Shown: positions 27,170 through 35,598, counted from the stretch's first letter. The stretch is 64,000 bases of DNA from Deefgea rivuli DSM 18356 (GCF_000620145.1 NZ_KK211081.1:372028-436027), one strand, 5' to 3'. Program-made: numbers and translations. The notes: generated from the sequence alone by a model not told the origin.

Positions 27170-27171
27170 TC

Positions 27172-27708
27172 TCAGGCTCCACGTAAAATATTAATCAACG
27201 ACTGAACTGCATTTGCCTCAGCAGCAGCCGCCGCTTGAAGCCCTTTCACACCAGTAACCCGAGCCGCCTCATTGGCCGGAAAGGTCACCACCGATACTTC
27301 GTAAAGATCAATTTGCTTGAGCGTTCGCACGCCCGTTACACGATCATAACTATCATCACGACTCACATAACCAATCGACAGACCACCAATCGCGCCCATT
27401 TTCATCAGCTCGTAAGCCTCTGCGCCGCGAGCAGTTTTTAAGGCCAACTTACCCTCGACATACAGACCCACATCGTCTTCACGCATCGCGGTATAAACAC
27501 CGATAGGCTCACCTTGGCGGTGCTGCCACAACATCGCAGGAAGTCGCTTTTCACCCCGCCACTTCTCCAAAGAGGCAGTAAATGCACCCTTTTGCACAAT
27601 GTCGTTCCAGCTATCGACCAACGCAAAGACCGAGCCGTAACCACTAAACACGCCATCATCACTAATGGCCTTAATCTCAAACGAGAACCCCTTTTCCTCA
27701 AGTGCCAT
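27172..27708 (-). CDS. HK97-family prohead protease
   Basis: 178 residues, a herpes-assemblin-like serine protease fold that matures the capsid. Likely catalytic residues are His63 (MLWQHRQGEPIG) and Ser111 (IGGLSIGY); FSGYGSVFALVDSWNDIVQKG is the family start. ATG 27708 overlaps the portal end by 11 bp and follows GGGGG; the frame is open further upstream inside portal and is rejected there. Confidence 0.92.
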   Translation of the reverse strand: MALEEKGFSFEIKAISDDGVFSGYGSVFALVDSWNDIVQKGAFTASLEKWRGEKRLPAMLWQHRQGEPIGVYTAMREDDVGLYVEGKLALKTARGAEAYELMKMGAIGGLSIGYVSRDDSYDRVTGVRTLKQIDLYEVSVVTFPANEAARVTGVKGLQAAAAAEANAVQSLINILRGA

Positions 27709-28921
27709 TGGCGACCCCCTTTTGCTGCCCAGATTGTGCGATTGGTAAATAATTTGCAGGCACGAAATAGCCGTCGCCCTCTTCGTACGAATCGAGGTCT
27801 TCCATTTCGCGAATATCATTTGGAGACAAGGCAGCAACTGAAAATAGCTTGCCGTAGAATTCACCACGCGCTTTCATATCGCCACGTAGTAGGCTGTTAA
27901 ACATAAACGCCATGTAATAGAGAGGGCGATCTTTATCACTCAGCAAATCACGCGCCGCAGACTGCTCCCAGCGCCGCGCCCAAGGCAACAACGTATCGGT
28001 TACATATTCTTGCGACTGATGCTCGATATTGCTGAACGTAGCCCGATCTAATTGCCCAATCTTATGCAGAGGCATACGAAACAGCCGTGCAATTTCTTCC
28101 ACCTGAAAACGCCGCGTTTCAAGAAACTGCAAATCGGTCAACTTCAAACCAAGCGATTCCCAACTTAAGTTTTCTTCAAGAATTAACGGCTTGGCAGCAT
28201 TTTCTAAACCATCTGCGTTTTCTTCCCAACTCTCTCGCAAACGTTTGTAGGCCGGATCGCTCAATTTATTCGGCGTTTTCAGAACACCTGGGCCAGTAAC
28301 ACGGCCGCCAAACATCCGAGCACCATGCTCTTCAGCGGCCATTGCCAATCCGAACGAGTCACGCGCATATTCAAGCGGCGTAACACCCATCCAGCCATTC
28401 AAGGTAAACCCGCGCAAGTGCAAGATGTCAGGCTGCTGATATGTTTTGCGTGCCCCATTGCTGGCCGTATAGACATAACTCAAGGTCAAATCCAAGCCTT
28501 GCTTTACCTCCACTCGATCAGGATGTAGTGGCAACAACTCGATCACCCGTCCTCCGTAACCACGCACAATCAGCGCATAACCATTACCACGCAGCAACAT
28601 AAACGCAGTCAGCAATTGCACGAACTCGAATGGCGTTTGCCAGCCATTGGGCTTGGCAACCAATACGGCATACAAGGAATGATCGACAGCACGTTCTTTA
28701 CCACGCGATTTACGTCGATATAAATGCAAATTAAGCTTGGCTAAATCCTCACTAATATTGCGAACACAGGCATAACACGCACTTACTCGCAATACCGTTT
28801 TTGAGTTAACTGAAAGACCGACTTTAGAAAGTCCGCCACCGTAAACATCACGAACCATCGCCTCATTGAGCAACGCTACGGAATTTTTAGCGCCCCAAGG
28901 CCATTTAAAGTTGAATTTCAT
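27698..28921 (-). CDS. HK97-family portal protein
   Basis: 407 residues, the dodecameric DNA gate at the capsid vertex. Family features include VLRVSACYACVRNISEDLAKL, LLRGNGYALI, the helical IARLFRMPLHKIG segment and NIEHQSQEYVTDTLLPWARRWE. ATG 28921 overlaps the terminase stop (TGATG). Confidence 0.95.
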   Translation of the reverse strand: MKFNFKWPWGAKNSVALLNEAMVRDVYGGGLSKVGLSVNSKTVLRVSACYACVRNISEDLAKLNLHLYRRKSRGKERAVDHSLYAVLVAKPNGWQTPFEFVQLLTAFMLLRGNGYALIVRGYGGRVIELLPLHPDRVEVKQGLDLTLSYVYTASNGARKTYQQPDILHLRGFTLNGWMGVTPLEYARDSFGLAMAAEEHGARMFGGRVTGPGVLKTPNKLSDPAYKRLRESWEENADGLENAAKPLILEENLSWESLGLKLTDLQFLETRRFQVEEIARLFRMPLHKIGQLDRATFSNIEHQSQEYVTDTLLPWARRWEQSAARDLLSDKDRPLYYMAFMFNSLLRGDMKARGEFYGKLFSVAALSPNDIREMEDLDSYEEGDGYFVPANYLPIAQSGQQKGVANGT

Positions 28922-30690
28922 CACACCGTCCTAATGCCTTGAGACTCATAAATACTTAACTCTTCACCAAACAAGGCGCGATTCATCGCCATGATCGTGG
29001 CGACGATGCCGTCGATTCGATCACGCGATTTCTTTTTGTTGGGGCGATAGTTGTCATTGGTATCGCACAGCAGCACGACATTACCGGCATTCCAGCGCAA
29101 CACCGGATGCCCACCGTGCGCCAAGCGCCCTGAAAGCACCAGGCCTTCGAGATGCTTGGTGGGCGCAGTGAGCATTTGGAAGTTTTGCGGCAGTTTGACC
29201 ATGTTGATACTGTCGTCCATCAGTTCAGTGGCGATCTTGGCGGCGTTCCATTCGTCGTACGCGACCTCTTGCAAATCAAAGTCGCGGGCGTCTTGCAGGA
29301 TTTGTTGCCGGATATATTCTTGATCGACCACATTGCCTGGCGTGGCGATGAGATAGCCTTGCTTATGCCAAGCGCGATACGGCACGCGATCTTTGACTTC
29401 GCGGCGATCCATATTGTCTTCAGGGACAAAGAAACGTGGCAGCACATACCAATTTGGATCGTTACCTGTGGGCGGAAATACCAGCACCCACGCGGTTAAA
29501 TCGGTGGTACTGGCCAGATCCAACCCCCCAAAACACGCACGCCCGTGCAGTGCTGTCTCATCAAATACCGCCGCGCCTTGGTCCCAATCGTCAAGATTGA
29601 GCCAAGCCTCGACTTGTTGCGTCCAAACATTGAGTCGTTTGGTAAGGAAATTGAATAAAGCGGCAGGTACTTGGGCAGCCTTCCGAGCGGCGTCGCGCAG
29701 TTCATCGACAAACACTGAGATTCCGAGATTTGGATTAGCTTTTCCCCAATGCTGCTCATCGCGCCAATCATCTTCTGCATCAAGGGTGTAGATAACACCA
29801 CCAAACGAATCGTCATCGGTCGTACCCTCCAAAATATCGATTAAGTATTTGCGCTGCTCGAGGCAGATTGAGCCCTCTTGATTGAAACCCGCCGTGGTAA
29901 TCGCGCACATCAAACTATTGCGCCGCGCACCGCGTGCGGTATCGAGCACGTCCCAAAGCTCACGACTTGGGTGGGCGTGTAGTTCATCGATGATCGCGCC
30001 ATGCACGTTCAAGCCGTCGGCAGTTTTAGCGTCGGCACCGAGTGGGACGTATTTGTTCGACGTTCCCGCAATAAACAGTTTGTTGTTTTGACTGGTGATC
30101 AACTGGCGCAGGCCAGGTGATTGCCGAACCATCATTTCTGATTCGGCGTGGGTAATCTTGGCTTGTTCGAGTTTGGTGGCAGCGGTGTAGACCTCGGCAC
30201 CAGGCTCTTTGTCGGCAGCAAACAGGTATAAACCGATGCCGGATAGCTTGGTCGATTTGCCGTTTTTACGGGCAACTTCTTCGTACCAGGTACGAAAGCG
30301 GCGTGTGCCATCAATTCGGCGCCAGCCAAACGTGACGGCAATCCAAAATTGCTGCCACGGTTGCAGATCAATCGTTTGGCCTGCCCATTGCCCCTTACTT
30401 TGTCGGCAATGCTTTTGAATAAAATCAATAACGTGCTGGGCGTGGGCGATGTTGAACACCAAGCTTTTATCGCCAGCCTCACGCAGATCACGAAAGTGAC
30501 GCTCAACAGCCAGCTGCGTGTAGCGACAGGTGTTGATTTTGCCGTCGAGCACATCGAGGCCGTATTGGTCCCAGAGTTGTTGCTGATAGCCAGCGGGTAT
30601 TAATCCACCCGATCCCCGATGAAGCCCAGAATCTCGGCCAGCTCGGGGCTGATGATCTTGCCCTTGCTGATCGCTTTGTTCTTGGCGCAT
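28921..30690 (-). CDS. terL: Terminase large subunit (Terminase_1 type)
   Basis: 589 residues, the ATP-driven packaging motor and nuclease. The Walker A-like motif is ARKNGKS at 140-146 and Walker B is AIIDELH with Asp235/Glu236. The C-terminal nuclease has GGLDLASTTDLTAW and the later acidic DRIDGIVATIMA. The first ~30 residues (Gln/Arg-rich, inside the small-subunit gene) look unlike the family, so the true start may be downstream at a non-ATG codon near 30610; no good SD decides it. Confidence 0.93.
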   Translation of the reverse strand: MRQEQSDQQGQDHQPRAGRDSGLHRGSGGLIPAGYQQQLWDQYGLDVLDGKINTCRYTQLAVERHFRDLREAGDKSLVFNIAHAQHVIDFIQKHCRQSKGQWAGQTIDLQPWQQFWIAVTFGWRRIDGTRRFRTWYEEVARKNGKSTKLSGIGLYLFAADKEPGAEVYTAATKLEQAKITHAESEMMVRQSPGLRQLITSQNNKLFIAGTSNKYVPLGADAKTADGLNVHGAIIDELHAHPSRELWDVLDTARGARRNSLMCAITTAGFNQEGSICLEQRKYLIDILEGTTDDDSFGGVIYTLDAEDDWRDEQHWGKANPNLGISVFVDELRDAARKAAQVPAALFNFLTKRLNVWTQQVEAWLNLDDWDQGAAVFDETALHGRACFGGLDLASTTDLTAWVLVFPPTGNDPNWYVLPRFFVPEDNMDRREVKDRVPYRAWHKQGYLIATPGNVVDQEYIRQQILQDARDFDLQEVAYDEWNAAKIATELMDDSINMVKLPQNFQMLTAPTKHLEGLVLSGRLAHGGHPVLRWNAGNVVLLCDTNDNYRPNKKKSRDRIDGIVATIMAMNRALFGEELSIYESQGIRTV

Positions 30691-31427
30691 GAGTAGACTG
30701 TCATCCCGTTTTTCTTGAGTAGCTCGCGAATTTGTTTGGCGATTTTTGCCCTGTTGTAACTGGCACTAATTTCGTAGGTGCGACCTGTTTCCGCGCTGGC
30801 GGCAAAATGCCGACCACCGTGATCAGAAATCCATTCTTTGCAATCTTGCCAATCGGCAATCGCGGCACACAGCAGGCCAAGTGAAATACCAGCCGTAGAA
30901 AAATCAAAGCCGCTGGGTTCAAGCAGTGGCAAGAGCTCTTTCCATATTTGTTTTTCTTTCGGGCGCATCGTCCACGGTGGGGGCGATGGCATTAAGCCTG
31001 CAGAGGCCTGATCCAGTTGACCAATCAGCTCAAAGGGGTTGAACAAATCGTTTTGATTCGCCAAGCGATCAATGGCGCGAACTTGCGCCACGGATAAAAC
31101 CGTCAGGCCCGTTTGATCGAGGTCTTTCAGCACTTCGACGCGAGCGCGGCGTTCGGCCATCGATTCGTCGGACTCGAGCGAGCCCTTGTTACGATCTTCT
31201 TCGTATCGGTCACCTTCGGCATAAACTGCGTCGGCATGTTCGCGCCAGCCGTCAATCTTGTCGGCCAACATCGCGATCGACATCAGCGCCGAGGTGTAAT
31301 CGATCTTCGCTTGGTCGAGCGCATCAATCAAATACGACCAAACTTGACGCGATCTGCGAGTTTTTAAAAACTTGGGCGGACGGTATCCATGCTTGGAGCC
31401 GCCAGCTTTGCGGGTTTCAAGCCCCAT
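30600..31427 (-). CDS. terS: Terminase small subunit with two P27-like halves
   Basis: 275 residues, nearly twice the usual P27-family length. The C-terminal half (WTMRPKEKQIWKELLPLLEP through the LLKKNGMTVYSCAKNK segment) fits the P27 small-terminase fold. The N-terminal half (SRQVWSYLIDALDQAKIDYT through LKDLDQTGLTVLSVAQVRAI) has the same helix order, so it may be a diverged duplicate. It recognises the packaging site. ATG 31427 has GGAG upstream. It overlaps terL by about 90 bp. Confidence 0.82.
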   Translation of the reverse strand: MGLETRKAGGSKHGYRPPKFLKTRRSRQVWSYLIDALDQAKIDYTSALMSIAMLADKIDGWREHADAVYAEGDRYEEDRNKGSLESDESMAERRARVEVLKDLDQTGLTVLSVAQVRAIDRLANQNDLFNPFELIGQLDQASAGLMPSPPPWTMRPKEKQIWKELLPLLEPSGFDFSTAGISLGLLCAAIADWQDCKEWISDHGGRHFAASAETGRTYEISASYNRAKIAKQIRELLKKNGMTVYSCAKNKAISKGKIISPELAEILGFIGDRVD

Positions 31428-31500
31428 AGCGAACTCCAAAGCAGCAAAACATCAAATCAAATGAAAAATGAAGCGATCTCACAATGGAAGGCGATTCAGA

Positions 31501-31594
31501 CCCCCCCCTATGAAAATCAAGGAATAATTTGTTAATGGCTAAGCTACCGGTTCTGAATGGTGAGGGCATAGACTTTTTACCCCCCCCCCACCCC
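31501..31594. repeat. Two poly-C tracts between the HNH and terS genes
   Basis: Eight C at 31501-31508, ten C at 31580-31589, then A and four more C. They lie in the 211-bp noncoding gap between the HNH gene and terS. They could mark a packaging-site region or slip during replication. Confidence 0.5.
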
Positions 31595-31638
31595 ACAACC
31601 TGCGGCAACCTGTAAGAATCCACGCCAAGCCGTCAGAA

Positions 31639-32007
31639 TCAGCAGCCACCCGAACGCTCGAGTCGCTGCTTGTGCATGCTGTGGCAGGTCGTGCAAAGCG
31701 ACTGCCAATTGCCGTCCGTATCCCAAAACAACTCTTGGTCGCCCTTATGCGGCACGATGTGATCGACCACATTCGCAGGCGTCAATCGTCCAGCCGCTTT
31801 GCACATCACGCACAAAGGATTGCGCCGCAAATAGGTTGCACGCGCCTTAGCCCAAACATGGTTATAACCACGTTCACTAGCCGACCCACGTCGATCATCA
31901 AACTCCTTGCGAGCCTGCTTCTTATGCACCTCGCACTTGCCCTGTCCGCCACTCACTAACGACTTGCAACCTACATGCGAACAGGGCTTCTTTGCTGCAA
32001 CTGGCAT
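31639..32007 (-). CDS. HNH endonuclease
   Basis: 122 residues. The HNH core is visible as VVDHIVPHKGDQELFWD and NWQSLCTTCHSMHK, with zinc-binding pairs CVMC and CTTC. Such nucleases next to terminase genes help cut DNA at packaging (known for HK97-like phages). GGAGTGAGTA precedes the ATG. It is the first gene after the Q-proximal terminators. Confidence 0.92.
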   Translation of the reverse strand: MPVAAKKPCSHVGCKSLVSGGQGKCEVHKKQARKEFDDRRGSASERGYNHVWAKARATYLRRNPLCVMCKAAGRLTPANVVDHIVPHKGDQELFWDTDGNWQSLCTTCHSMHKQRLERSGGC

Positions 32008-32030
32008 TACTCACTCCAAACAGCAGGCAT

Positions 32031-32060
32031 AAAAAAAGCCAGCCCCAAACGGGAACTGGC
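32031..32060 (-). terminator. Late-leader terminator 3
   Basis: On the minus strand, GCCAG-TTCCCGTTTGGGG-CTGGC with an inner CCC/GGG pairing is followed by TTTTTTT, directly before the HNH gene. Its T-run side shares AAAAAAAGCCAGCCC (plus strand) with the terminator at 35249. Confidence 0.75.
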
Positions 32061-32176
32061 AAAGCATCGACCACTCACAGCAGACGCACTGGACAGCCAA
32101 CGACAATCAATCAAGCGGGGGCAAGAATTGGGATTGTTGTCGCGACTGTCCACTACATCCGCCAGCGCCAGAAACA

Positions 32177-32203
32177 CAAAAACCCCGCGCAAAGGCAGGG
32201 CTT
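32177..32203 (-). terminator. Late-leader terminator 2
   Basis: On the minus strand, CCCTGC-CTTTGC-GCGGGG (one wobble) is followed by TTTTTG. Confidence 0.6.
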
Positions 32204-32212
32204 AGAAACGAC

Positions 32213-32240
32213 AAAACCCCACCTTTCGGGCGGGGTTTCT
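32213..32240 (-). terminator. Late-leader terminator 1
   Basis: On the minus strand, AACCCCGCCCGAAAGGTGGGG can fold and runs into TTTTG; the outer arms AAACCCC/GGGGTTT are symmetric. It is the first of three hairpins between the Q-like gene and the late genes. Confidence 0.65.
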
Positions 32241-32293
32241 TTCGCTAGACGTAGTAATCAACTCATAGCGGTTTGAAGGTTAAAGTGTCGGAG

Positions 32294-32746
32294 CTAAGCC
32301 GTCAATACTTTTTTTAAATTATTTACCACCACCACATTTCCAGCCCCCAAGCACGCAGCCATCGCCGCACGCCCCACCACCAACAAAGGCACCTCATCAA
32401 TCCCAACCTGCAAAGCTTCCATCACCAAAACATGCGCCCGATGCAAGCGCGTGTAATACGTATCACGATGGCAACCACAAGCCAGTGCATGCTGCCCCGC
32501 CGTACCAGGCATCATGTAACACTGCCAAACCGCCTGATGCAATTCAAACGGCAAATATGCCACAATCTTTTGCAACTCATGCATGTCATCCTCACACACA
32601 TCATGCGGCAACCCTGCAAACTTCCCACCACCTGCTGCCTGACCTAACCGAGCCAACTGGCTCTGCACATAACCCAAGCCACAATCATCACGTCGCCCAG
32701 CCCAATCCGCCCAATCCTTCAACTGCTTATCAATAAATTCGATCAT
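32294..32746 (-). CDS. Antitermination protein Q-like late regulator
   Basis: 150 residues. LKDWADWAGRRDDCGLGY matches the N-terminus of phage antitermination Q proteins (LxxWGxWxR...GY), and ALACGCHRDTYYTRLHRAHV is an HTH/sigma-region-4-like DNA-binding segment. It would allow RNA polymerase to pass the terminators at 32031-32240 and transcribe the head, tail and lysis genes. The last codons contain TTGACG, which could serve as the -35 of a late promoter. Confidence 0.8.
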   Translation of the reverse strand: MIEFIDKQLKDWADWAGRRDDCGLGYVQSQLARLGQAAGGGKFAGLPHDVCEDDMHELQKIVAYLPFELHQAVWQCYMMPGTAGQHALACGCHRDTYYTRLHRAHVLVMEALQVGIDEVPLLVVGRAAMAACLGAGNVVVVNNLKKVLTA

Positions 32747-32843
32747 TCTGCCCCCGCGTGCTGACCACCTGAATAGGGACCTCTAGCCGCCGTCCGTCGC
32801 TGCATACACAGCAATCAGCAGGGCTTTATTTTGAACCGCTATT

Positions 32844-33455
32844 TTACCGCACAACCGCCTTGCCATTCACCTTCTGATTCAACATTTCTGCCAATCCACC
32901 CAACGCCGCCTTAGCCGCAGCCACATCACCCCGCGCATACACCTTCTCCGGTGGCCGCTCAGGAATCGGCGGGCAATTGCCCTCCAACCGCCGCGCCAAA
33001 CACTCAATCCAGCGCACCTTACCCACCCCGCGAAAACTCGCCGAACGAATTGAACTCAAGCCAAAATCATACGCCGCCCAATACACCGCAGGGCTCGACC
33101 AATCCGCCACCAACGCATCCGGTGCATGCGCCTTACGCTGCGCCTCGACAAACGCCGCCTTGTAATCCGCCTCTGGCCTGCACATCGCCGCCAATTCGCC
33201 CAACGATGGCGGCATAGAATCCGCCTTCAAGCTCGAACGCAAACGATCCAACGCCGCCCGCATCCAAATCCACTTCACACCCTGCGCATACAAAAACGCC
33301 GCCGCCTCATCCTGCCAAGCAATCATCGCCGACTCATCCGCAAACAAAGCCGACCAACGCGCCCCATACATCGCCGCCAAACGCTGCCGCAACATCACAA
33401 TCGGTAAATACCCATCCGCCCCAGCAGGGCGAGTCCACGCATTTTTTACTGCCAT
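32844..33455 (-). CDS. Replication protein P-like helicase loader
   Basis: 203 residues. The middle part (IWMRAALDRLRSSLKADSMP PSLGELAAMCRPE, split here) resembles replication protein P, where a PSLxEFxxLCRP-like motif is typical. It would recruit host DnaB to the phage origin. An excellent SD, GAGGAGG, lies 6 nt upstream of ATG 33455. It lies 13 bp after the O-like gene. Confidence 0.8.
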   Translation of the reverse strand: MAVKNAWTRPAGADGYLPIVMLRQRLAAMYGARWSALFADESAMIAWQDEAAAFLYAQGVKWIWMRAALDRLRSSLKADSMPPSLGELAAMCRPEADYKAAFVEAQRKAHAPDALVADWSSPAVYWAAYDFGLSSIRSASFRGVGKVRWIECLARRLEGNCPPIPERPPEKVYARGDVAAAKAALGGLAEMLNQKVNGKAVVR

Positions 33456-33468
33456 CACACACCTCCTC

Positions 33469-34437
33469 TCAATGCATCACCGGCGGCGGCAAACCAGCCC
33501 GCGCAAATACCCGTTGCTTAAACGACCAAGCGTGCTCATCTTTCCCTTGCTCAAGCCCATACTCAGCGCCAGCCGAAACAATGCCAGACCATGATTCCAT
33601 CCAAGACAACACAGGCAAAGGCTTGCCTTGGCTATCTCGCCCACCACCCTCGAGCCGTCGCGTTTCAACCACCTTAGCCAAATACATCACCGTTTTTGCC
33701 ACGGATCCAGCACCACGCCTTGCCTCAAAAACCTCAGCAGGCAACACGCCATCAGCAAACCAACGGTAAAAGACCTTCGCCGCCTCATCACTGCCAACCG
33801 CTTTTTGCTCGAACCCTAGCTCAAGCATGATCGGAACCCAATCACTCGCTTTTTTAATCTTGCCAAACCCATCCTTCATCATCGGCGAGTTATCCACAGC
33901 AACACTATTTACAGTTTGAGATGATGATTCTATTGAATAAGAAGGTTTTCTCAGATCACCGAACTCTGATGTATGGGGTACTTCGTTGCTTTTGGCTATG
34001 GGGTTAATCTGTGGCACATCTTCCGCAAACCCTTGATCTGATTGGCTTTCGCTCTGTTGCTCTTGGTCTGTTGTTAATCTGTTGTTAATCTGGGGTACTT
34101 CTACAGAACGTGACTCTGATGTATCAGCCAAAATAAGCGAAAAAATAAGCTGCCGATCAGCAGGAACCACCCGCAACAACCCCGCCCGCTCGAGCAACTT
34201 CACAGCATGCCGCAACGCCTCAAGCTTCGGCGAACCCGACTCATTCGCCGCCCGACCTTGGCACGGCTCAATATACAAATCCTCACGCAAGGCCTGATAG
34301 CTGATCTTAGGCCGCGCACCCACCGTCCCAGTTCTAAAATCCATCCGCCGCCGCAATGCGACATAAAGACGGTGCGGCATATGCGGCAAACCCATCAGCG
34401 CCTGCCACTCATCATCATTAATAAAAAATCGACTCAT
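33469..34437 (-). CDS. Replication initiator O-like protein
   Basis: 322 residues. The N-terminal ~105 residues are a winged-helix-like DNA-binding domain (FINDDEWQALMGLPHMPHRL, ISYQALREDLYIEP, LRHAVKLLERAGLLRV). A low-complexity linker (about 108-180) contains VPQIN repeats, whose DNA is an iteron cluster. The C-terminal domain (SDWVPIMLELGFEQKAVG on) probably contacts the P-like loader. Gene order O-P and an origin inside O are as in lambda. ATG overlaps the upstream stop (ATGA). Confidence 0.78.
   Translation of the reverse strand: MSRFFINDDEWQALMGLPHMPHRLYVALRRRMDFRTGTVGARPKISYQALREDLYIEPCQGRAANESGSPKLEALRHAVKLLERAGLLRVVPADRQLIFSLILADTSESRSVEVPQINNRLTTDQEQQSESQSDQGFAEDVPQINPIAKSNEVPHTSEFGDLRKPSYSIESSSQTVNSVAVDNSPMMKDGFGKIKKASDWVPIMLELGFEQKAVGSDEAAKVFYRWFADGVLPAEVFEARRGAGSVAKTVMYLAKVVETRRLEGGGRDSQGKPLPVLSWMESWSGIVSAGAEYGLEQGKDEHAWSFKQRVFARAGLPPPVMH
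33963..34124 (-). repeat. Iteron-like cluster, candidate phage replication origin
   Basis: Within the O-like gene: GTTAATCTG at 34003, 34073 and 34084; GGGGTACTT at 33975 and 34092; ACTCTGATGTAT at 33963 and 34113; tandem TCTGTTGTTAA around 34068-34089 (plus-strand readings). The repeats span about 160 bp beside AT-rich DNA (33895-33955). Confidence 0.65.
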
Positions 34438-34631
34438 GCACCCACCCGCCCCAATCGCAGAGCCTCAAGCTCTGCCAGCTTATCTTTACCCGCCGTATGC
34501 GCAGCATCCTTAGACAAATAGCCGCTCGACGTCGAATACACCTCATCACGCCCACCTTTGAGCAGCGAATACGCCCACAGTGTTTTGTCATTACTCACAT
34601 ACGATTCCACCTTCAAACGCATACGACTCAT
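34434..34631 (-). CDS. Small hypothetical protein before the O-like gene
   Basis: 65 residues (MSRMRLKVESYVSNDKTLWA...), with an apparent beta start and a helical C-terminus. Its stop overlaps the O-like start (ATGA), so it belongs to the cII-O-P operon. No family recognised. GGGG precedes ATG 34631; Met4 is an alternative. Confidence 0.6.
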   Translation of the reverse strand: MSRMRLKVESYVSNDKTLWAYSLLKGGRDEVYSTSSGYLSKDAAHTAGKDKLAELEALRLGRVGA

Positions 34632-34654
34632 ATCCCCACCCCACACTCCGAAAA

Positions 34655-35167
34655 TCACGCCACCACAACGCCGCTACGGCTCTCATGGCGCAACAAATCC
34701 TGCACTTCATCATCGCCATACACACGATCCAACAACGCCAGGTAATGCAGCACCTTGGCATGTACCGTCTGCGCGGTATTGAGCAAACCTGCACGCTCGC
34801 GCACATCCACCCGCCCATCATTGCCCACGGCCTGCTGCGCCCTGGTCGACAACTCACCAAATGCCGTACTGATATGCATCAGCGCCACCAGCAAATCCTC
34901 ATCGTCCTCAATTGCGCCCAGCTCGGGCAATTGCACGAACACGCCATTCAACTGCCGCGCCATCGCCGCAATCGTATTGCGCCCACCTGTCAATTCCATC
35001 ACCGACAACGCATCATCCACACCCAACACCGCGCGATTATGTCCCGTCAGCTTATGTCGCAAGGTTTGCGGATAGCCCGTTACTTTCTGGCTCAAATCTT
35101 CTTGCGAATACGCCCACAACCGACAATCCGCCCGCGCTGCATCAACTACACTCGCTTTCACATCCAT
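34655..35167 (-). CDS. Phage regulatory CII-like protein (CP76 type)
   Basis: 170 residues. DLSQKVTGYPQTLRHKLTG and DALSVMELTGGRNTIAAMAR fit the Phage_CP76/regulatory CII family: an HTH of the form Q-x-Lxxxxg...Lr.KL followed by helices. It would act on lysogeny promoters such as the cI promoter. ATG 35167 has GAGGTG upstream. It follows the cro gene and a terminator, the lambda cII position. Confidence 0.8.
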   Translation of the reverse strand: MDVKASVVDAARADCRLWAYSQEDLSQKVTGYPQTLRHKLTGHNRAVLGVDDALSVMELTGGRNTIAAMARQLNGVFVQLPELGAIEDDEDLLVALMHISTAFGELSTRAQQAVGNDGRVDVRERAGLLNTAQTVHAKVLHYLALLDRVYGDDEVQDLLRHESRSGVVVA

Positions 35168-35248
35168 TTCACACACCTCACTAGCTTGTTGTGCGCTGAC
35201 TCCGCGCGCTATTTAAATCAAAATGCCTTTGTGGCATCGACTACAAAT

Positions 35249-35277
35249 AAAAAAAGCCAGCCCACAAGAGGCCGGCA
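35249..35277 (-). terminator. tR1-like terminator between cro-like and cII-like genes
   Basis: On the minus strand, GCCGGCC-TCTTGT-GGGCTGGC (one G-T pair) is followed by TTTTTTT. Confidence 0.75.
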
Positions 35278-35288
35278 AAAATCAGCCC

Positions 35289-35501
35289 CTATTCAGTAAG
35301 GGCCGATGAGGAAACAGGGCAACGAGCCAAATGCAAAGAAACCAACTTAGTCCCAATTGAATAACTCAATCGCTCGCCACGATCACCGCGAGCAAGTTGA
35401 TCAACCATCGACTTAGAACACTGAATTTGCTCGGCCAACTCAGCACGACCAAGGCCAGAACTAAGCAAATTAGCGACGATTTCTTGCCAATTTGGACTCA
35501 T
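35289..35501 (-). CDS. Cro-like HTH repressor
   Basis: 70 residues. LGRAELAEQIQCSKSMVDQL is a clear helix-turn-helix. It is the first gene of the minus-strand early operon, divergent from the CI-like gene with only 97 bp between the starts. It probably binds the shared operators at 35538 and 35561. Confidence 0.8.
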   Translation of the reverse strand: MSPNWQEIVANLLSSGLGRAELAEQIQCSKSMVDQLARGDRGERLSYSIGTKLVSLHLARCPVSSSALTE

Positions 35502-35531
35502 AAAAATAACACCAATGAATTAATTGACGCA

Positions 35532-35571
35532 TTTATAACTCATTTGTGTTTGTTTTGTAAACTCCAATGTG
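35532..35571 (-). promoter_or_regulatory. cro promoter (pR-like) with two operators
   Basis: On the minus strand, TTTACA (35561-35556), an 18-bp spacer and TATAAA (35537-35532). Operator-like ACTCATTTGTG (35538-35548, plus strand) fills the spacer next to the -10, and ACTCCAATGTG (35561-35571) overlaps the -35. The sites are 23 bp apart. Confidence 0.7.
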
Positions 35572-35585
35572 GCAACGACTTCTAA

Positions 35586-35598
35586 TACAATCGAGATT
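35586..35598 (+). promoter_or_regulatory. Possible cI promoter (-10) giving a leaderless mRNA
   Basis: TACAAT (35586-35591) ends 7 bp before ATG 35599, so transcription would begin at or next to the start codon, as at lambda pRM. No good -35 is seen; an activator may be needed. Confidence 0.4.

Noticed and set aside
32131-32150. cos site at the GTCGCGAC palindrome
   Set aside because: An 8-bp palindrome alone is weak evidence; kept only as a possibility in the late-leader finding.
33940-34130. CRISPR-like short direct repeats
   Set aside because: The repeats are 9-12 bp, unevenly spaced and inside a replication gene; there are no uniform spacers or cas genes. Read as iterons.
34580-35299. 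239-codon plus-strand frame over the cII region
   Set aside because: His/Arg/Gln-rich antisense of the CII-like gene, which has recognisable family motifs.
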